This document shows, one piece after another, positions 24,701 to 36,941 of a stretch of 64,000 nucleotides of DNA (its first letter is position 1; every line of letters begins with the position of its first letter). Under the pieces are notes generated by a model. The model had not been told where the DNA came from, made no database searches, and saw only the letters and a program-made list of their open reading frames with translations. A program made the position numbers and the translations under genes. The stretch comes from Sphagnum magellanicum. Its lineage: Eukaryota; Streptophyta; Sphagnopsida; Sphagnales; Sphagnaceae. The stretch spans positions 17,752,501-17,816,500 of the forward strand of contig CM038908.1 in the NCBI GenBank assembly GCA_021904315.1, read 5' to 3'.

Positions 24701-27700
24701 TGTACAAGGAACAATAAAACATTGCATGGATAATAACCAAAAAAAGAAAAAACATGGGAGGATGAGCCAACTTAAAAAATGACATCAAATGTAAACAAAA
24801 TATATAATGATAGACATGCATCCAAACATCACAAAGAAGTTAAAAGAATTCTTAAGAAACCTTAAAAAATTCCTACTTTGAATTTGGAACACTTGACCTC
24901 AAGCTACCCCCTTTAATTAATTGTTGTAGAATACATTCAAATTGAATAGGACAACAACTTTAAACCAAAATAAAAACTCCATTGGAGAAGACTTGATAAT
25001 GGGAGGAAATCGAATATGCATTTAGTAGTAACTCAAATCATTGAAATGTTGGAAGAACACCATTAGAGAGTCAAGAAACATTCCACAAGCTTAATCAAGA
25101 GAATTGTGGAGACCATTGGTAGAGATGTTGTAGTCCTATTGTAGGATTTAAAATGAGAAGGATGAAACAATAGAACCCAAAAAACACTCTCAAGATGTGT
25201 ATCAAACAATGAAGTATTCCATCGAGAAAGATAAACTTGTTTTTGTCAATGAAAATGAAGTTGAATGTTTAGTTGAAATCATCAATTTATTGGAGGCTCT
25301 ATATTCAAAATTTAAAATATAAGAAAAGGTAGCCACTGTATATAAATAACATCAATGAAAATCACTTTTTTGATTTTTTCGAATAGAAGATCTATATTTC
25401 AATATTCATTATGTAAAAATTGACATCCATGTTTGAATATCTATGAAAAAATTGAAAATGAGGTCATGCTGAAGCATATAAGAAAATTCAAAAATCGAAA
25501 GAATTAGAACAACTATTATTGATAGAATGACTTTGTTGGTTCAAGCACCACATGAGGAGGAATCAAAGGAGTACTTCACTTTGTTTCAGAACTCGAATTG
25601 CAATGAAGATGGTAGATTAAAAAGTACTAGGGAGGATCAGTATTCACATAAAAAGATGTTGCAAAATGGGAAATCGAATATCATAGAAGACTTAGAGGAA
25701 TAGTTTAATGAAAACATTTATTTGATCTTAGTAAAAAGTGCACAAAAAATTGTTACAACATGGGATAGAAAACAAAGCTAATGAACTCCTTGAAATTGGC
25801 TAGGGATCACATGTTCTTTTCGGAAGCACTCTCCTTAAGGATGAAGTGCCAATCATTACAAAGAGCAATATTATAGAATTCAAGGATAGACTAACAATGT
25901 ATTGAAACGATGTGGTGGAATAGAAATAAAAATATGAAATGCATTGAACATTATACTATTTTAGTAATCCATTAACAACAGTGGAATACTTATCCATTAT
26001 TATAAATAGCTTCATAGTACCTCTGAACCTGTTGCAAAAGAAAGTTATATTTGAGATTTTTTTAGGATTTCATTGCCATGAATATAGCTTTTCAGATTGG
26101 ATGAAATATATTCTTCCTCGCGCCTTGTTGATTTGTTTCCAAATTGAATAGCTTGCAAATGTATACTAGTGGAATAATTGTTTGATAAAAAAATCAAAAC
26201 TTATTGAAAGCCTATAAAAAATAATTACAAGAGTATAGTTCTTTTAGAGAGAGGCCAGATGCATAACATGTAGAAGAAAAAGAAGATTTTGAAGAACTCA
26301 TGCAAAATGATTCAAAGAGTTACCACTGTAAGAAGAAAAAGAGAATGTAAAACCAATTACTCCATTCAATATAAGTGCAATACAATCAAAGGCCAAAAAA
26401 ATCCAAAATGTCCTAAACATTAACTTCTTTTGCTTCCTCATCAATGAATATATCAACATCAAGGTGGTAACGAATCCTAGGCTTTGGAGATGGGGGAATG
26501 GAACATAGGTCTGCCAATGTAAGTGTTGAAGCCTTGGCATATGAAGGCAAGATAAAGCTTTGACAGGGATTCTAAAGGAAATATGGGATGAACAAAGAAT
26601 GGCACATTCCATCTTTTTGATTCAGTTGCCTTTTTGTAGACAAAAACTAGAACATTAAAAAGAGGTGAAAACATTGAATATTTTAAGTTGCATAAGTAAA
26701 GGGATGTGGCCAGACTTACTCACAATTGAGGTTAATTATGGCTCTTTTCTAGATGGGAGAATCATCATTAAGATTGAAGGCAGGCTGGACAATAGTCACA
26801 CCTAATTCTACATCCAAAAGTGGTTTCAGAACTTCATCAAAGATCTATGAATCAACCTCGAGTGCAAGGATGGGCCTCCCTAACACTGATCAAGCATGAA
26901 TACTATTCCTTGTAAGACCCATCAAATATAGAAGTTAAAGATAGATCAAATTGCAGAATTAATTTAGAATCCAAAATAATTAGAGAAGGATGAATGCAAG
27001 TACATGTCCCACAATTAAGGTCCACAATTGCAAAGTCTAGTGGTGAGCAAACATCGATGAGAGCTTGTAATGTGATCACATGGAACTCCTCTGCTGCCTT
27101 AAAAGCCTAGTTTGGGATTTAGTCATTGAGGTCACATTAGTGTAGTTGTAGACAACATCTTCAACCTTAGGATTAATACCCCTCTCAACCAATTCAACAG
27201 AAAAGACATATAATTAAAACCTTGAGGAAAACACTCCAGCTAAAGTTGGATCCTTCATGAGAAGGGTGACATGGCTTATAAGTGTTTACAAGAAAAAGAC
27301 AAAATTCAAGTCAATCCTACCTTTCAAAGAATGTATAATGCAAAGACATATGGATAAAGTGAAATATGTGGTACTTGAGAAGATGGATCTTTGCTATTCA
27401 TTTGGGAGTTTGAATTCACAACAATCCACTTCATGTGAACCTTTAATTAGTAGTTTTCTAGGAAGGAACGAATATCTTTCAACACTCACAAGTCATATGC
27501 ATGCATGATAATGACAATCCCTCTATGAGACAAAACATGTTAGCTAAAACCACAACGAATTCAACAAAATTATCCACTCGCTTGTTCCAAGGAAGAATGA
27601 GGGAAAGTGGCTTAGAGATGCGCATAATTAGGAGATTAGATGGTACATTTGTTAAAACAAGGTCGACTTTATTATCAAAAGACACTTGAAAAACACAAGC

Positions 27701-27800
27701 ATTTACAAGAAGGATTAGACCAAATGAATGAAGAAAAAATCTAGGATCAATCCAAATAACATAAAAAAGACAAAAAAAAAGTTGTACAGAAAGTTGAACT
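18760..27800. other. AT-rich intergenic region without a recognised gene
   Basis: About 9 kb of AT-rich DNA with only short frames. Two places share an approximately 60-bp phrase: 22915 ('cgcttgcaggattataaaat') and 23826 ('accacttgcatgattacaag'), each continuing 'atatatggga'. Following the second copy is a 97-codon plus-strand frame (23954-24247) with acidic composition and no known motif. Both copies may derive from a decayed retroelement, but I could not identify a domain. Frames at 26612-26298 and 27844-27479 (minus) show no motif either. Confidence 0.45.
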
Positions 27801-27801
27801 A

Positions 27802-27900
27802 AGCTCTTGGTCCTCAACTTTTGGCACCAAAAGTTGGAGACCAAGAGCTAGGTGCTCTTAGCCCTCAACTTTTGATGCCAAAAGTTGAAACCCAAGAGCT
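27802..27900. repeat. Two adjacent tight hairpins, each ~48 bp
   Basis: Hairpin 1 (27802-27849): 'agctcttggtc' pairs with 'gaccaagagct', and inside it 'caacttttgg' pairs with 'ccaaaagttg', leaving a loop of about two bases. Hairpin 2 (27853-27900) repeats the design with 'ctcaacttttg' against 'caaaagttga' and a degenerate outer stem ending in 'ccaagagct'. The two hairpins are related to each other in sequence. Confidence 0.7.
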
Positions 27901-27999
27901 ATTTGTAATACATCTATTCTTGGAAAAGAAAATTCGGTCCTAACAAAAGTTGTTTGAAAAACCTTAATCCAAAATCAGAACATCAAATTGTGCAAGGAA

Positions 28000-29030
28000 A
28001 TACCTCTTTCATGTAGTCTGTAGTGCTTAAATGCTCAAGTGGTCATATCCGAGTTTGGATTTGGGGTGCAAGAATTGAGACCCAAAATACATTCATCAAT
28101 CTTACAACTGAACAATAGTGCACAGAACTGGGAATCAATAAAGGAGTGAGTAATGGAATTCTCTTCCCAATATTTGATGTTCTTGTGTTAGGGGGTAATA
28201 TGCTCCTATTGTTTTCTCTGACGTTCTTACTAAGGAGAATGAAATTCCTAGATGTTTATAGTCACGTTGTCTACCTCGATTGGGATGGTCCAAGTGGAAG
28301 TCATTAGAACTTCTTGAAGAGATGCCATAGCCAAGCCAAGCTCTACCTCTCTCTAAGATTGAATGGGGACATCTTTGTTGTCCTACATCTTTGATCTAGA
28401 TTCCTAAACTTGTCTCTTTCCCCTCCTTTCCCCCCCCTCCAATCTCTTCTTGCTTGGTGTTTCCTTTCCCAAGGCTCCAAGTCCCTGAAGAAATCCCAAC
28501 TCATGTTTTCCCCAAATGTCAAACTTTGATGTAAAAGTGTTCCCTTCAAGATACAAAGCACAATTCGAGAGATGTGCTATCTCTCTTTGGATCTCTCCAT
28601 ATCTAGAGGAGTCTTGAAATCTTAGATATGGCACCCCTCCGAAAAAACACAAAATGGAAATACCTATAGTAGTAAAAAAAAATACGAATGTTAGTGGCAA
28701 TGTATTCAAGATGACATTGGAAGATTAATTTGCACTTGAAAATGGATGATATAAATGTGGCATGGTTGGATTAGAAATCACCTATAAACCACCCATTTAA
28801 GGGCTTCAGTCCTACCGAATCCACTACTCCCACAACTTTCTTCTTTGAATCCCATTTTTGGACCCAAATTCCTTGAAGAAATAAGTTTCCCAGAAAGAAA
28901 GTCTCCATTCCTAAATGTAGTCTCACAATTTAGGCAGATCTTTAGATTCCAAAAGTTGAATGGAAAGATCAATGATAGCGGCAAAATATTGTTTTTGCAC
29001 CTCCACCTCCAACTGTAATATGGTGAATGT
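28000..29030 (-). other. Unassigned region, possibly further decayed exons of the pseudogene at 29030-30217
   Basis: Slightly GC-richer than its surroundings, with overlapping minus-strand frames of 68 codons (28984-28778), 101 codons (28709-28404) and 72 codons (28561-28343). None shows a recognisable domain. Their position directly downstream of the pseudogene on the same strand makes them candidates for its 3' exons. Confidence 0.25.
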
Positions 29031-30217
29031 CAATTTACAATCGCTTCAAGGGCAATAAATTTAGAGCCTCAGATGGGTAAGCATTTACTTGAGACCAAAA
29101 AGTTGCCGTGTGAAGCCACTTATCAAAATTTCCATCCAAAAATCCATGTTTTAGAAATTTTATTGCTTGCTTCAATACACTAGATTAGTTCCAAGGTTTC
29201 AACCAAGATGCCTTTTGCTCATTCGTGACTTGTGTAAAAGCTAACATTTGTAGCTTATCGATAAACATTTTTTATCCAAGTTCATATCATAATGGACTTG
29301 AATTTGTTTAAGGAACTTGGGACTAAGAGTAAGGTTGCAAATTGGCAAATGTTTTGTGAAGGCGAAGGTATGATCTTTTTGGACCTAATCCATTGCTTTG
29401 TCCATAAGTGCTTATAGTTTGGAAGTTGATTTGAATTTTTCATCTAAAACTTCCTCATAATAAAGCTTTACGGCGATGTCCGTTGTAATTGAAAGCTCAC
29501 GTTACACCAAGAAGAAATGATTTTTGTAACTCACATGTCTCAATAAAACAAGTTGACATATTCAAATGGAAAGACTAGGAAAGAATCAAACCTTGTACAT
29601 ATAGTAAAAAAAAACTCTCTTGCATCAAAAAGTACCAAGTCTTCTTTAACTTGTTTTCACATTTTTTGTAGACATCGGGGTTGATCACATCCTTGAACTA
29701 GACCAATGGAATCATGTCAATGTTGTGGATGTGGAACAAATCATGCACCAGACTTGGCTTCACGTGATCAAATTGAACAAACTTGGGGGGTTGAAACAAA
29801 ATTGTTAAAAAACTTCAATTTCAATGCACAAAGCAAGAAATTGAAAGAAAACAGATTAAAACCAAGAAAGGACTAAAACTTTGAAATCCATAATGTTTAG
29901 TTTGAATCTTACTTGTTCTTGTCTGTCATTGCACTGAGGAGGTGGACAAAGCCCTTTCTTGTATCCAACATGGTAGAGTCCATTGCAAGGTGCCAAGAGA
30001 GGTCATCCGAATGAACTCTTGAGATATAACGCATCTAAGCTTGTAGCCGATGGTTGCCATCCCACACATAGAACATTCTCCCATTAAACTTTTGTAGATT
30101 TTCATTTGCATTCAACATTTCTTCAAATGATGCATTCACAACCTTCCAATGATTGTCCCACTCATGATTACTAGAAGGCATGTATTTTAAATTAGAAGCC
30201 AAAGGCTTGAATGACAA
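29030..30217 (-). pseudogene. Decayed multi-exon gene fragment with DGNHRLQAW motif
   Basis: From ATG 30217 a frame encodes a segment ending FYVWDGNHRLQA, is stopped by TAG (30037-30035), and continues in the same frame with MRYISRVHSDDLSWHLAM to 29909. There a GTAAG donor-like site follows. Coding-like sequence resumes at ~29800 (FVQFDHVKPSLVHDLF...), again with an internal TAG. It appears once more between ~29500 and 29040, where a frame change separates FTKHLPICNLTLSPKFLKQI from QMLAFTQVTNEQKASWLKPW. The last legible segment contains NFDKWLHTATFWSQVNAYPS and SEALNLLPLKRL. The DGNHR string resembles the conserved box of ParB/sulfiredoxin-like folds, but that is only a motif resemblance. The gene is unrecognised. 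At least two in-frame stops and a frame change indicate decay. Confidence 0.5.
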
Positions 30218-30239
30218 TGGGTATATTTTGACTAATCAA

Positions 30240-32090
30240 TTTGACTAGAGTGACTAATTTGACAATTAAGGGTTAGGGTTTAGGGTTTAGTCAAATTAAA
30301 CATCTAATCATATTGGATTAAAAATACCATTTAGTCAAATTAGTTAGTTGCCTAGTCAATAAAACCATCCAATCTATTCAAATTGGCAAGTGCCCCAATC
30401 AATAAGGCCACTTATTATACTCAATCAATAGAGCTAACTAAGTAGGCTTGGTCAAAATGGCTAATGGTTTAGTCAAAAGGGTTAATTACAAATTCCAATA
30501 TTAATTGGGTATCTTAGGATTACATGTAACATTTTGACTATGTTTGACCAATTAAAAAAAGTTGAAAAATGTAAAAGTTAGCTAATCACAATTAAATGAA
30601 TCACAACCAAATTAATTATGGTTAAATTGACTATATTGAAATTAATTATGGCTCAATACCTATGAAAAAGCTAATTAAAATTAAAACTAACCATAAATAA
30701 TTTAACCATGGTCAATTTAATCATGTTCAATAAGTATGGTTAGTTTAACCATAGTTTGTTTAGTTGTATATGTTCTAACCATGATTAATTTAGCCATATT
30801 TAATTTAACTATGATTCATTTATCCATAATTAATTATTCCATCAATTTTTGGCTGTATTTGGTTTAATTACGGTTGGTTTAACCATAAATAATTTAACAA
30901 TTATAAATAGTTTCACCATGGTCAATTTAACAATAGTTCGTTTAACCCTAGTAAGTGTAGCCATGATAATTAGTTTAACATAATTAATTTAGCCATTGTT
31001 GGTTTTGCCATAGTGAATTTAACCATGGTTACTATAAACATAATTAAATTACCTATATTTATTTTTAACATACTAGTTATTTTACTCTAATAAATTTAAC
31101 CATAATTAATAGACTGGTAATTAATTTAAAACTATTGTTAATTTAGTTATGGTTGGTATTTCCATAAAATATTTATTCATTAGTTAATTTAGCCATAATA
31201 ATTTTATTAATGGTTAGTTTAGCTAAATTTATTTACTCATGGTTAATTTAACCATTTTGATTTTAGCTATAATTAATTCATCTGTGTTTATTTTAGCTAT
31301 ATTTATTTTGCATAATTTATTTTTCCATAAAATATTTATTCATTAGTTAGCTTAACCATATTAACTTTATTAGTGGTTAGTTTAGCCAAATTTACTTACT
31401 TATGGTTAGTTTAACAATTTTTACATTAACCATGGTTAATTTTGCCATAATTATTTTAACCATTTTGATTTTAATCATAATTATTTCATTCATGTTTATT
31501 TTAGCCATAATTAATTTATGCATAATTGGTTTAACCATAAAATATTTATTCATTACTTAATTTGGTGATATTTATTTTACTCATGGTTAATTCAACCATT
31601 TTAGTTTAACCATATAATATTTATTCATTAGTTAGTTTAGTCATTTCTAATTTAACCATGGTTGGTTTAGCCATAAAATATTTATTCATTGGTTAGTTTG
31701 ACCATATTTATTTTATTCATGGTCAGTTTCACCATATTTATTTTACTCATGGTTAATTTAACTAATTTTAATTTAGCCATGGTTGGTTTTGCCATAATTA
31801 TTTACCCAAAATTAGTTTAATCATTATATATTTGACCATTATTTATTTAAATATGGTTGATTGAACCATAATTATTTTTAATGTTTTTTAGTTTAGCCAT
31901 TATTAATTTAATAATAATTAATTTTTCCATAATTACTTTATTCATGGTTAGTTTAATCATCATTGGTTTTGCCATAATTAATTTAACCATTCTTAGTTTT
32001 GCCATAATTACTTTAGTTATGGTTGGTTTAGGCATTATCATTTACCAATCATTAATTTTGTCATAATTAATTTTTCCTAGGTTATATTTA
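30240..32090. repeat. AT-rich 'tttaaccatggttaattt' tract with higher-order units
   Basis: About 1.8 kb composed of variants of 'agtttaaccat' and 'ggttaattta'. A higher-order phrase 'ccataaaatatttattcatt' recurs at 31162, 31325, 31535, 31610 and 31671. Each copy is followed by 'agttagtttagccat'-like and 'ttactcatggttaattt'-like strings. Small frames inside (31847-32041, 31881-32066) are repetitive by-products. A 3-copy telomere-type run (TTTAGGG) lies at 30268-30290 at its left edge. Confidence 0.65.
30268..30290 (+). repeat. Short interstitial TTTAGGG telomere-type run
   Basis: 'gggttagggtttagggttta' gives about three units of the Arabidopsis-type plant telomere heptamer (one unit imperfect). 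This is too short to imply a former chromosome end. Confidence 0.5.
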
Positions 32091-32280
32091 CAACCTATTT
32101 AACTTATGTAATGTAAGTATGTGATTAAATAGCCTAAATACAAGTAGCTTATATGTAGGTGTATTTATTTATGCATACCTTACCTATACTCCACTTATTT
32201 ACCTATATTTTAGTTTATAGGTAACCTAGTTATACAGGCTAGGGTAGGCTATTTATATATTTATGATAAATTACTAGTTG

Positions 32281-33179
32281 TGTCACAACCCTAACATTAG
32301 GTTTGCAACAAAGTGTGAAGTGCAAGGGCCCATGAAGCCAAAAATGTGTTTAGGTGTGAAACATACTTTCACAATTGGGGGAGAATGCAAGGGATGAAGC
32401 CTAATGATTCCCAAGGGCACTCCCACTTTGGGAGTTGTATTCATGTAGGAGTTGTAAATGTTCAGAGCCTTGGTTGGAAAAGTAAACAAGCACCAAATTG
32501 GACCCCAAGATATCATTAAAAAGTTCTTGAAGCGTAGATGCTTAAAATGCCTTTGCATTGTTCATTTAGATTTAATTTGCATGAATTATGATCAAAAGAA
32601 GGGGCAAGAGTTAAATTGGGAATTTGACTTTTGATCACCAATCCCTTAAAATCAAAGGTCAAATGAGGTTGGATTGGAATGTGCTATACACCATTGAAAA
32701 GATATTTTCAAAGGCTATAAAATATTGTCCTCACACTTTCAAAACAAACTTGATTTGAAAAAGATATGAACGTCCAAAGTTTTGGGATAGTAAAAGTCCT
32801 AGTTTTGGGACTCCCACTTGGGAGTCTTGGGGAAAAGTGACATTTGGATGTAGTCCTTGCATAGAGGCACAAAATATACTATAGGGAGGGGAGTGGTGCC
32901 TCCTCCCAAAGGTTGCGAGCCGTGTAAAGCTTGTTATCCTTACTAAATATGCTGCACCATTTTCATTCAATTTGCACTAACCACCTTTTTTTCTTGGTTG
33001 TGCAAGTTGATTTTATCCTGAACTTTCGCTTGTGAGTTTATTTTAGTCCCATCCCATAGTTCAACATGCCTTCCTACCCCCAAAAGTGCTGCAAGTTAAG
33101 GAGCGTGCCCCTACTCTCTTTTTCTTCCATTGTTTCATTCTAGGACCCACTTTTAGGTCTCTTGAAGAGTTTGGGGGCA
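32281..33179 (+). mobile_element. Probable solo LTR (TGTCACAACC ... GGGGGCA)
   Basis: The ~900-bp unit begins TGTCACAACCC and ends GGGGGCA, giving the TG...CA termini usual for LTRs. Its 3' ~375 bp (from about 32805) matches each arm of the inverted repeat at 12696-13450. Shared strings include 'gcactaacca', 'acccccaaa-gtgctgcaag' and 'tttcttccattgttt'. No internal retrotransposon domains flank it. A clean 5-bp target duplication was not seen (flanks 'agttg' and 'tgtta'), so its boundaries and the solo-LTR reading are tentative. Confidence 0.5.
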
Positions 33180-33199
33180 TGTTAAATTGGTTAATTAGT

Positions 33200-33900
33200 T
33201 ATTTACCTAAATACACTAATGAATGTGTAATTAAGTAGTTAAATATTAATTATTACAAATACATTATTGATAATATACAATGAATGAGATCAAATTTATA
33301 AAGATTGGTTATAATTTGGTTGTAATTATTAATTATAATTAAATAATTTTTAAAAACTATTATTAATTTTTATTTTAACTTAATTAACATACATATTTAC
33401 CTACCTCTTTATTTATTTATTTACTTAATTTATGTATCTTATGGAATTATTTAGGAATAATGTTGTGTGATTGGAAAGGTTCTAGTGTTATGTGGACATG
33501 AAAATGTTTCTCCCTCCCAAAAATTTGTCCCATATTGTTTGTCATCCTTTCCAAATGATGAACAATATAAACAAATGCACCATAAGCATCTAAGACATAA
33601 AAAATATTTAAAAAAAGAAAGCCACTTGGAATGAGCCAATTGAAAAGGCTCAACCTTAAAGGCCAAATTCAAAATGAAATAGGATTTTCCTACTTAGGTC
33701 ATCTAGGTGTAGGCTTAATATAGGTGGTGTACATTTAAGCCTAGTAAAGGTCGTAGCTTAGATTGCCCTAGCCTACTTTAGGTTTCTATATTTAATTGGT
33801 AATTATAGGTTCTTACACTTAGGCCTAGGAGCTTAGATTGTAGGTTCTTAAACATAGGTACCTTAAGAGTAGGTATTTAATTTTAGGCTTAACCTAGGTT
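33200..33900. other. AT-rich spacer, no recognised gene
   Basis: Simple AT-rich sequence. From 33690 it is rich in 'taggc/taggtt' strings and leads into the 36-bp minisatellite. Overlapping 68- and 73-codon minus-strand frames at 33447-33672 show no motif. Confidence 0.4.
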
Positions 33901-33911
33901 GCTTAGGTTGT

Positions 33912-34105
33912 ATCCATGTGGCATAGTTTAGTGGCAAATGTTTAAATGCCACATGGCATAACCTATTGGCTAGTGTTTAAATGCCACATGGCATAACATA
34001 GATGGCCAATGTTTAAATGCCATGTGGCATAACCTAGGTGGCAAATGTTATGATGCCACACAGCTTAACTTGGGTGGCCATTGTTTAAATGCCACATGAC
34101 ATTTG
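33912..34105. repeat. ~36-bp minisatellite with palindromic core, 5-6 copies
   Basis: The core 'atgccacatggcat' (or 'atgccatgtggcat') recurs at about 33946, 33981, 34017, 34050 and 34088, with a partial copy at 33913. Copies are separated by 'aacctaggtggcaaatgttt'-type spacers. The core is close to self-complementary. Confidence 0.65.
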
Positions 34106-34109
34106 CTTA

Positions 34110-35480
34110 GTCTAAATGGTGTTTGACTAGTAAAAAAAAAATTGATTATTGTATTGACTAGTCAGAAATACTATTCGAAATGATTAGTCAAAAATGCTAA
34201 CCTAAATTTGGTCAAAAAACACATGGCCCAGTCACAATGGGCATGTTCAAAACGACTTGTCCAAAATGACAAAAAGTTTTTTTTTACATTTGTCCAAAAT
34301 GTGTCTTTTTTGACCAAAATTTTTAGTAAAAAAAATTAGGAATTTTAGTAGTAAGCACACCAACAATTGGGAGGTTGGCATCTTACTTACCCAAGCATTT
34401 TTTTCCTCGTTGTTAATGTCCCCTCACCTAGGTTTGGACAAATTTATAGTATTTTTTCAGATGACAAAAGATACAATGTGACTATTGGAAATTTCCTTGG
34501 ATGTTCATATGTTTGTTTTGTCACAATGCTGGCAAGTTTTTTGGGTGGTCATGGGGTGTATGTGCAATGTAAACATGTGCATCACATCTTGTAGACAATT
34601 ATGTTCTATGGGTTCACGAAAGAGTTCATTCATCATTGCATATGGAGTTGGGATGAAGTGTAGCATTTGTTGAAGCATTTTAAAGCCTTTGAATTCTTGG
34701 GATAGTACATTATAATCTCATTCATAAACCTCTATGTAGTTGGTTGGACAATGTAGTAAGTTTAGATATTAGTTTTGGCCCATTGGTTTCTTTTTCCACT
34801 TTGTAACTTTTCAATCATTATAGAGTGATGTATATTTATGTATAATACCTCGACCATTTCAACACATGTTTGTCAAATATTTAATATATTTTGAGAAATT
34901 AATTTTCATCAAATATTTTTAAAGTATGCAATTCCCACCCATTTCAACATTTTTGAAAATATTGTAATTATTTTCCAAGAGCATTAGACATTTGGAGCAT
35001 TGGTTGCACAAGGGATGATAAAATTCATCCTTTAATTAACACGAATGCTTTCAAATGTTCACATGATGCTATTCTTGACGGCTTTCTTGGCCAAATGCAT
35101 GTTTAGAATAATAAGCCATTTTGATCTCAGAATAAACCATGGATGTGACATGACAAAATATTTCATGACTTGTCAGAGAATATTTTACCACATCATAAAA
35201 ATATTCCATGACATGAAAAAATATTTTGCCATGTCATTAAATAATATCCATGTGGTGGACGAATATACTAAAAATATTCCATGACATGGCATGGAATATG
35301 CTCTAAGATTTTTTCTTGTTCACATGCCTACTCATGTTCGCTATGCGCCCGCTAGTGTCGTTGGGGGTTTAGGAATATAAAATCTAAAGTTAGTTAAAAT
35401 TTAAGGTTCAAATTAGGGAGGCACCACTTCTCCCACATGAGAAACAATATTATATGTTTGCATTGTCCATCACATTTTTC
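34110..35480. other. AT-rich intergenic, no recognised gene
   Basis: Short frames only (62-79 codons). 35140-35300 contains 'catgacatgaaaaaatattt'-like phrases repeated several times. No protein motif is seen. Confidence 0.4.
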
Positions 35481-35484
35481 AATA

Positions 35485-35800
35485 TTTGTTGATTTATTTT
35501 ATCCTTGTTCATTGTCTTGTTGCTAATGCTCATTGTATTCTTGGTGTTCATTGTGTTTTTTTATGTTCGTCATGTTTCTGGTGCTCATGACATTCTTAAC
35601 GTTCATTTGTTTCGTGTTCATTATGTTCCTAATGTTCATTGCATTTCTATTCGTGCTTGTGTTGTTGATGTTCATCTATTATCTCAAGTACCATCACTAT
35701 CATTCATTGTGTTGTTGTTGGTGTTCATCACGTTCTTAGTGCTTGTTGTGTTATTGTTAGTGTTCATCATGTTACTTTCCTTTTTTTGTGCCTAATATTA
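35485..35800. repeat. Degenerate 'gttcattgtgttcttggt' minisatellite
   Basis: Roughly a dozen degenerate copies of a ~24-27-bp phrase with 'gttcat(t/c)gtgttc' and 'ttagtgctcat'. The Val/Leu/Phe-rich frames through it (35505-35795, 35533-35739) mimic membrane segments but are by-products of the repeat. Confidence 0.55.
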
Positions 35801-36119
35801 CCCTTATCCCTGCTTTGTCTTATAGATTGGAGTTTCATTAGAGGAAGGTTGTTGGTTGCTTGTGGCTTTGGTAAAAACTTTTGCATTTCAAGAAATTGAG
35901 GCAAGAACCCAGGTTTCAAATGAGAAGGAAATCAAAAGTCATGATGAAGCCATCCTATATGGAAAAAAGGGGACCAAACTGTTGTTCTCACCTAAGGTAG
36001 TTCTCAGAAGAGTTTCACCCCAGTTTTGGTTTTGCGTTTACCTGTGCCTTAGCTGCTATTCATTCTTCTTCATTAATTTAAGTCTTGTCAGCGTCAAATA
36101 CTGCAAATCTTGTTAACTA

Positions 36120-36941
36120 CACCCAGTTTTAGTCAACAGCATGCAATTTCAATCATTTTTTTGGTACACTCAAATTGGGAATGAAACATGAATTGCAGGG
36201 TCCATCCTCAACCCTAAACAAGGGCCACTGTAAACTAGGGCCCAAAGCTAACTGACTTTACCAATAACTTTATTTTGTGCACGCTTCTCAATGATGATGA
36301 AACCCTGCCAAACTTTATGAAAAGAAAGCACCCAAGAAAGGGAGAGAAAAAGAAACAAGGGGCAAGGACAGCCCAAAAGAGGCAGGCCACAAGGAGGAAA
36401 GTGAACCACTAAAAACCCAACTCTCCACCAGTCACATGAAGCATATCAACTAAAGAGAGGGGAGGTAAATCTGATAAAACTCCGAGCCTAGACAAATCCT
36501 CCCTTGCAGTAACAGCCGATCTTTTCTCTTGGTGAACTCAAATCAGGATTTTTTAAAATTCAATATTGTGAACTAGGTAGGCTGGTATCAGTCATAAGTA
36601 TACACAATTCAATTTAGTAGAACCCAGCTTTTGCCTCTGGGTATAGGCACTCATTTCCACTACGGAAAACAGGTAAAATGCCTCTTAGTTGATATCTTTT
36701 CCACAATTGTAGAAAAAGTTACTACCTAATCAACCTAACAATAACAACAACAGTTCTATCATGCATTTGCTCAAGAATAATAATCAACCAGAACAATCTA
36801 GTTCCCCATAACTTCCCAAGCAAGGCCTAGCATATTAATTGTCTATTGGACAAGATATGTATGTATATATATAGATATTCTTGCATTTTTGTTGTTGTTG
36901 GGTTGGGAGGTTAAGAACGACAGGGGGTCGAATTAATTCTC
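36120..36941 (-). other. 3' flank of the fatty alcohol oxidase gene
   Basis: Non-coding sequence downstream of the TAG stop (36944-36942). A minus-strand AATAAA-type hexamer can be read near 36268-36275, about 670 bp downstream. Whether it is used is unknown. A short 'atgtatgtatatatatag' run lies near 36858. Confidence 0.3.

Noticed and set aside
30240..30560. Cluster of TTGAC strings as a W-box regulatory region
   Set aside because: They belong to a simple-sequence tract far from any recognised gene start.
35505..35795. Val/Leu-rich 96-codon ORF resembling a membrane protein
   Set aside because: Product of the 'gttcattgtgttc' minisatellite.
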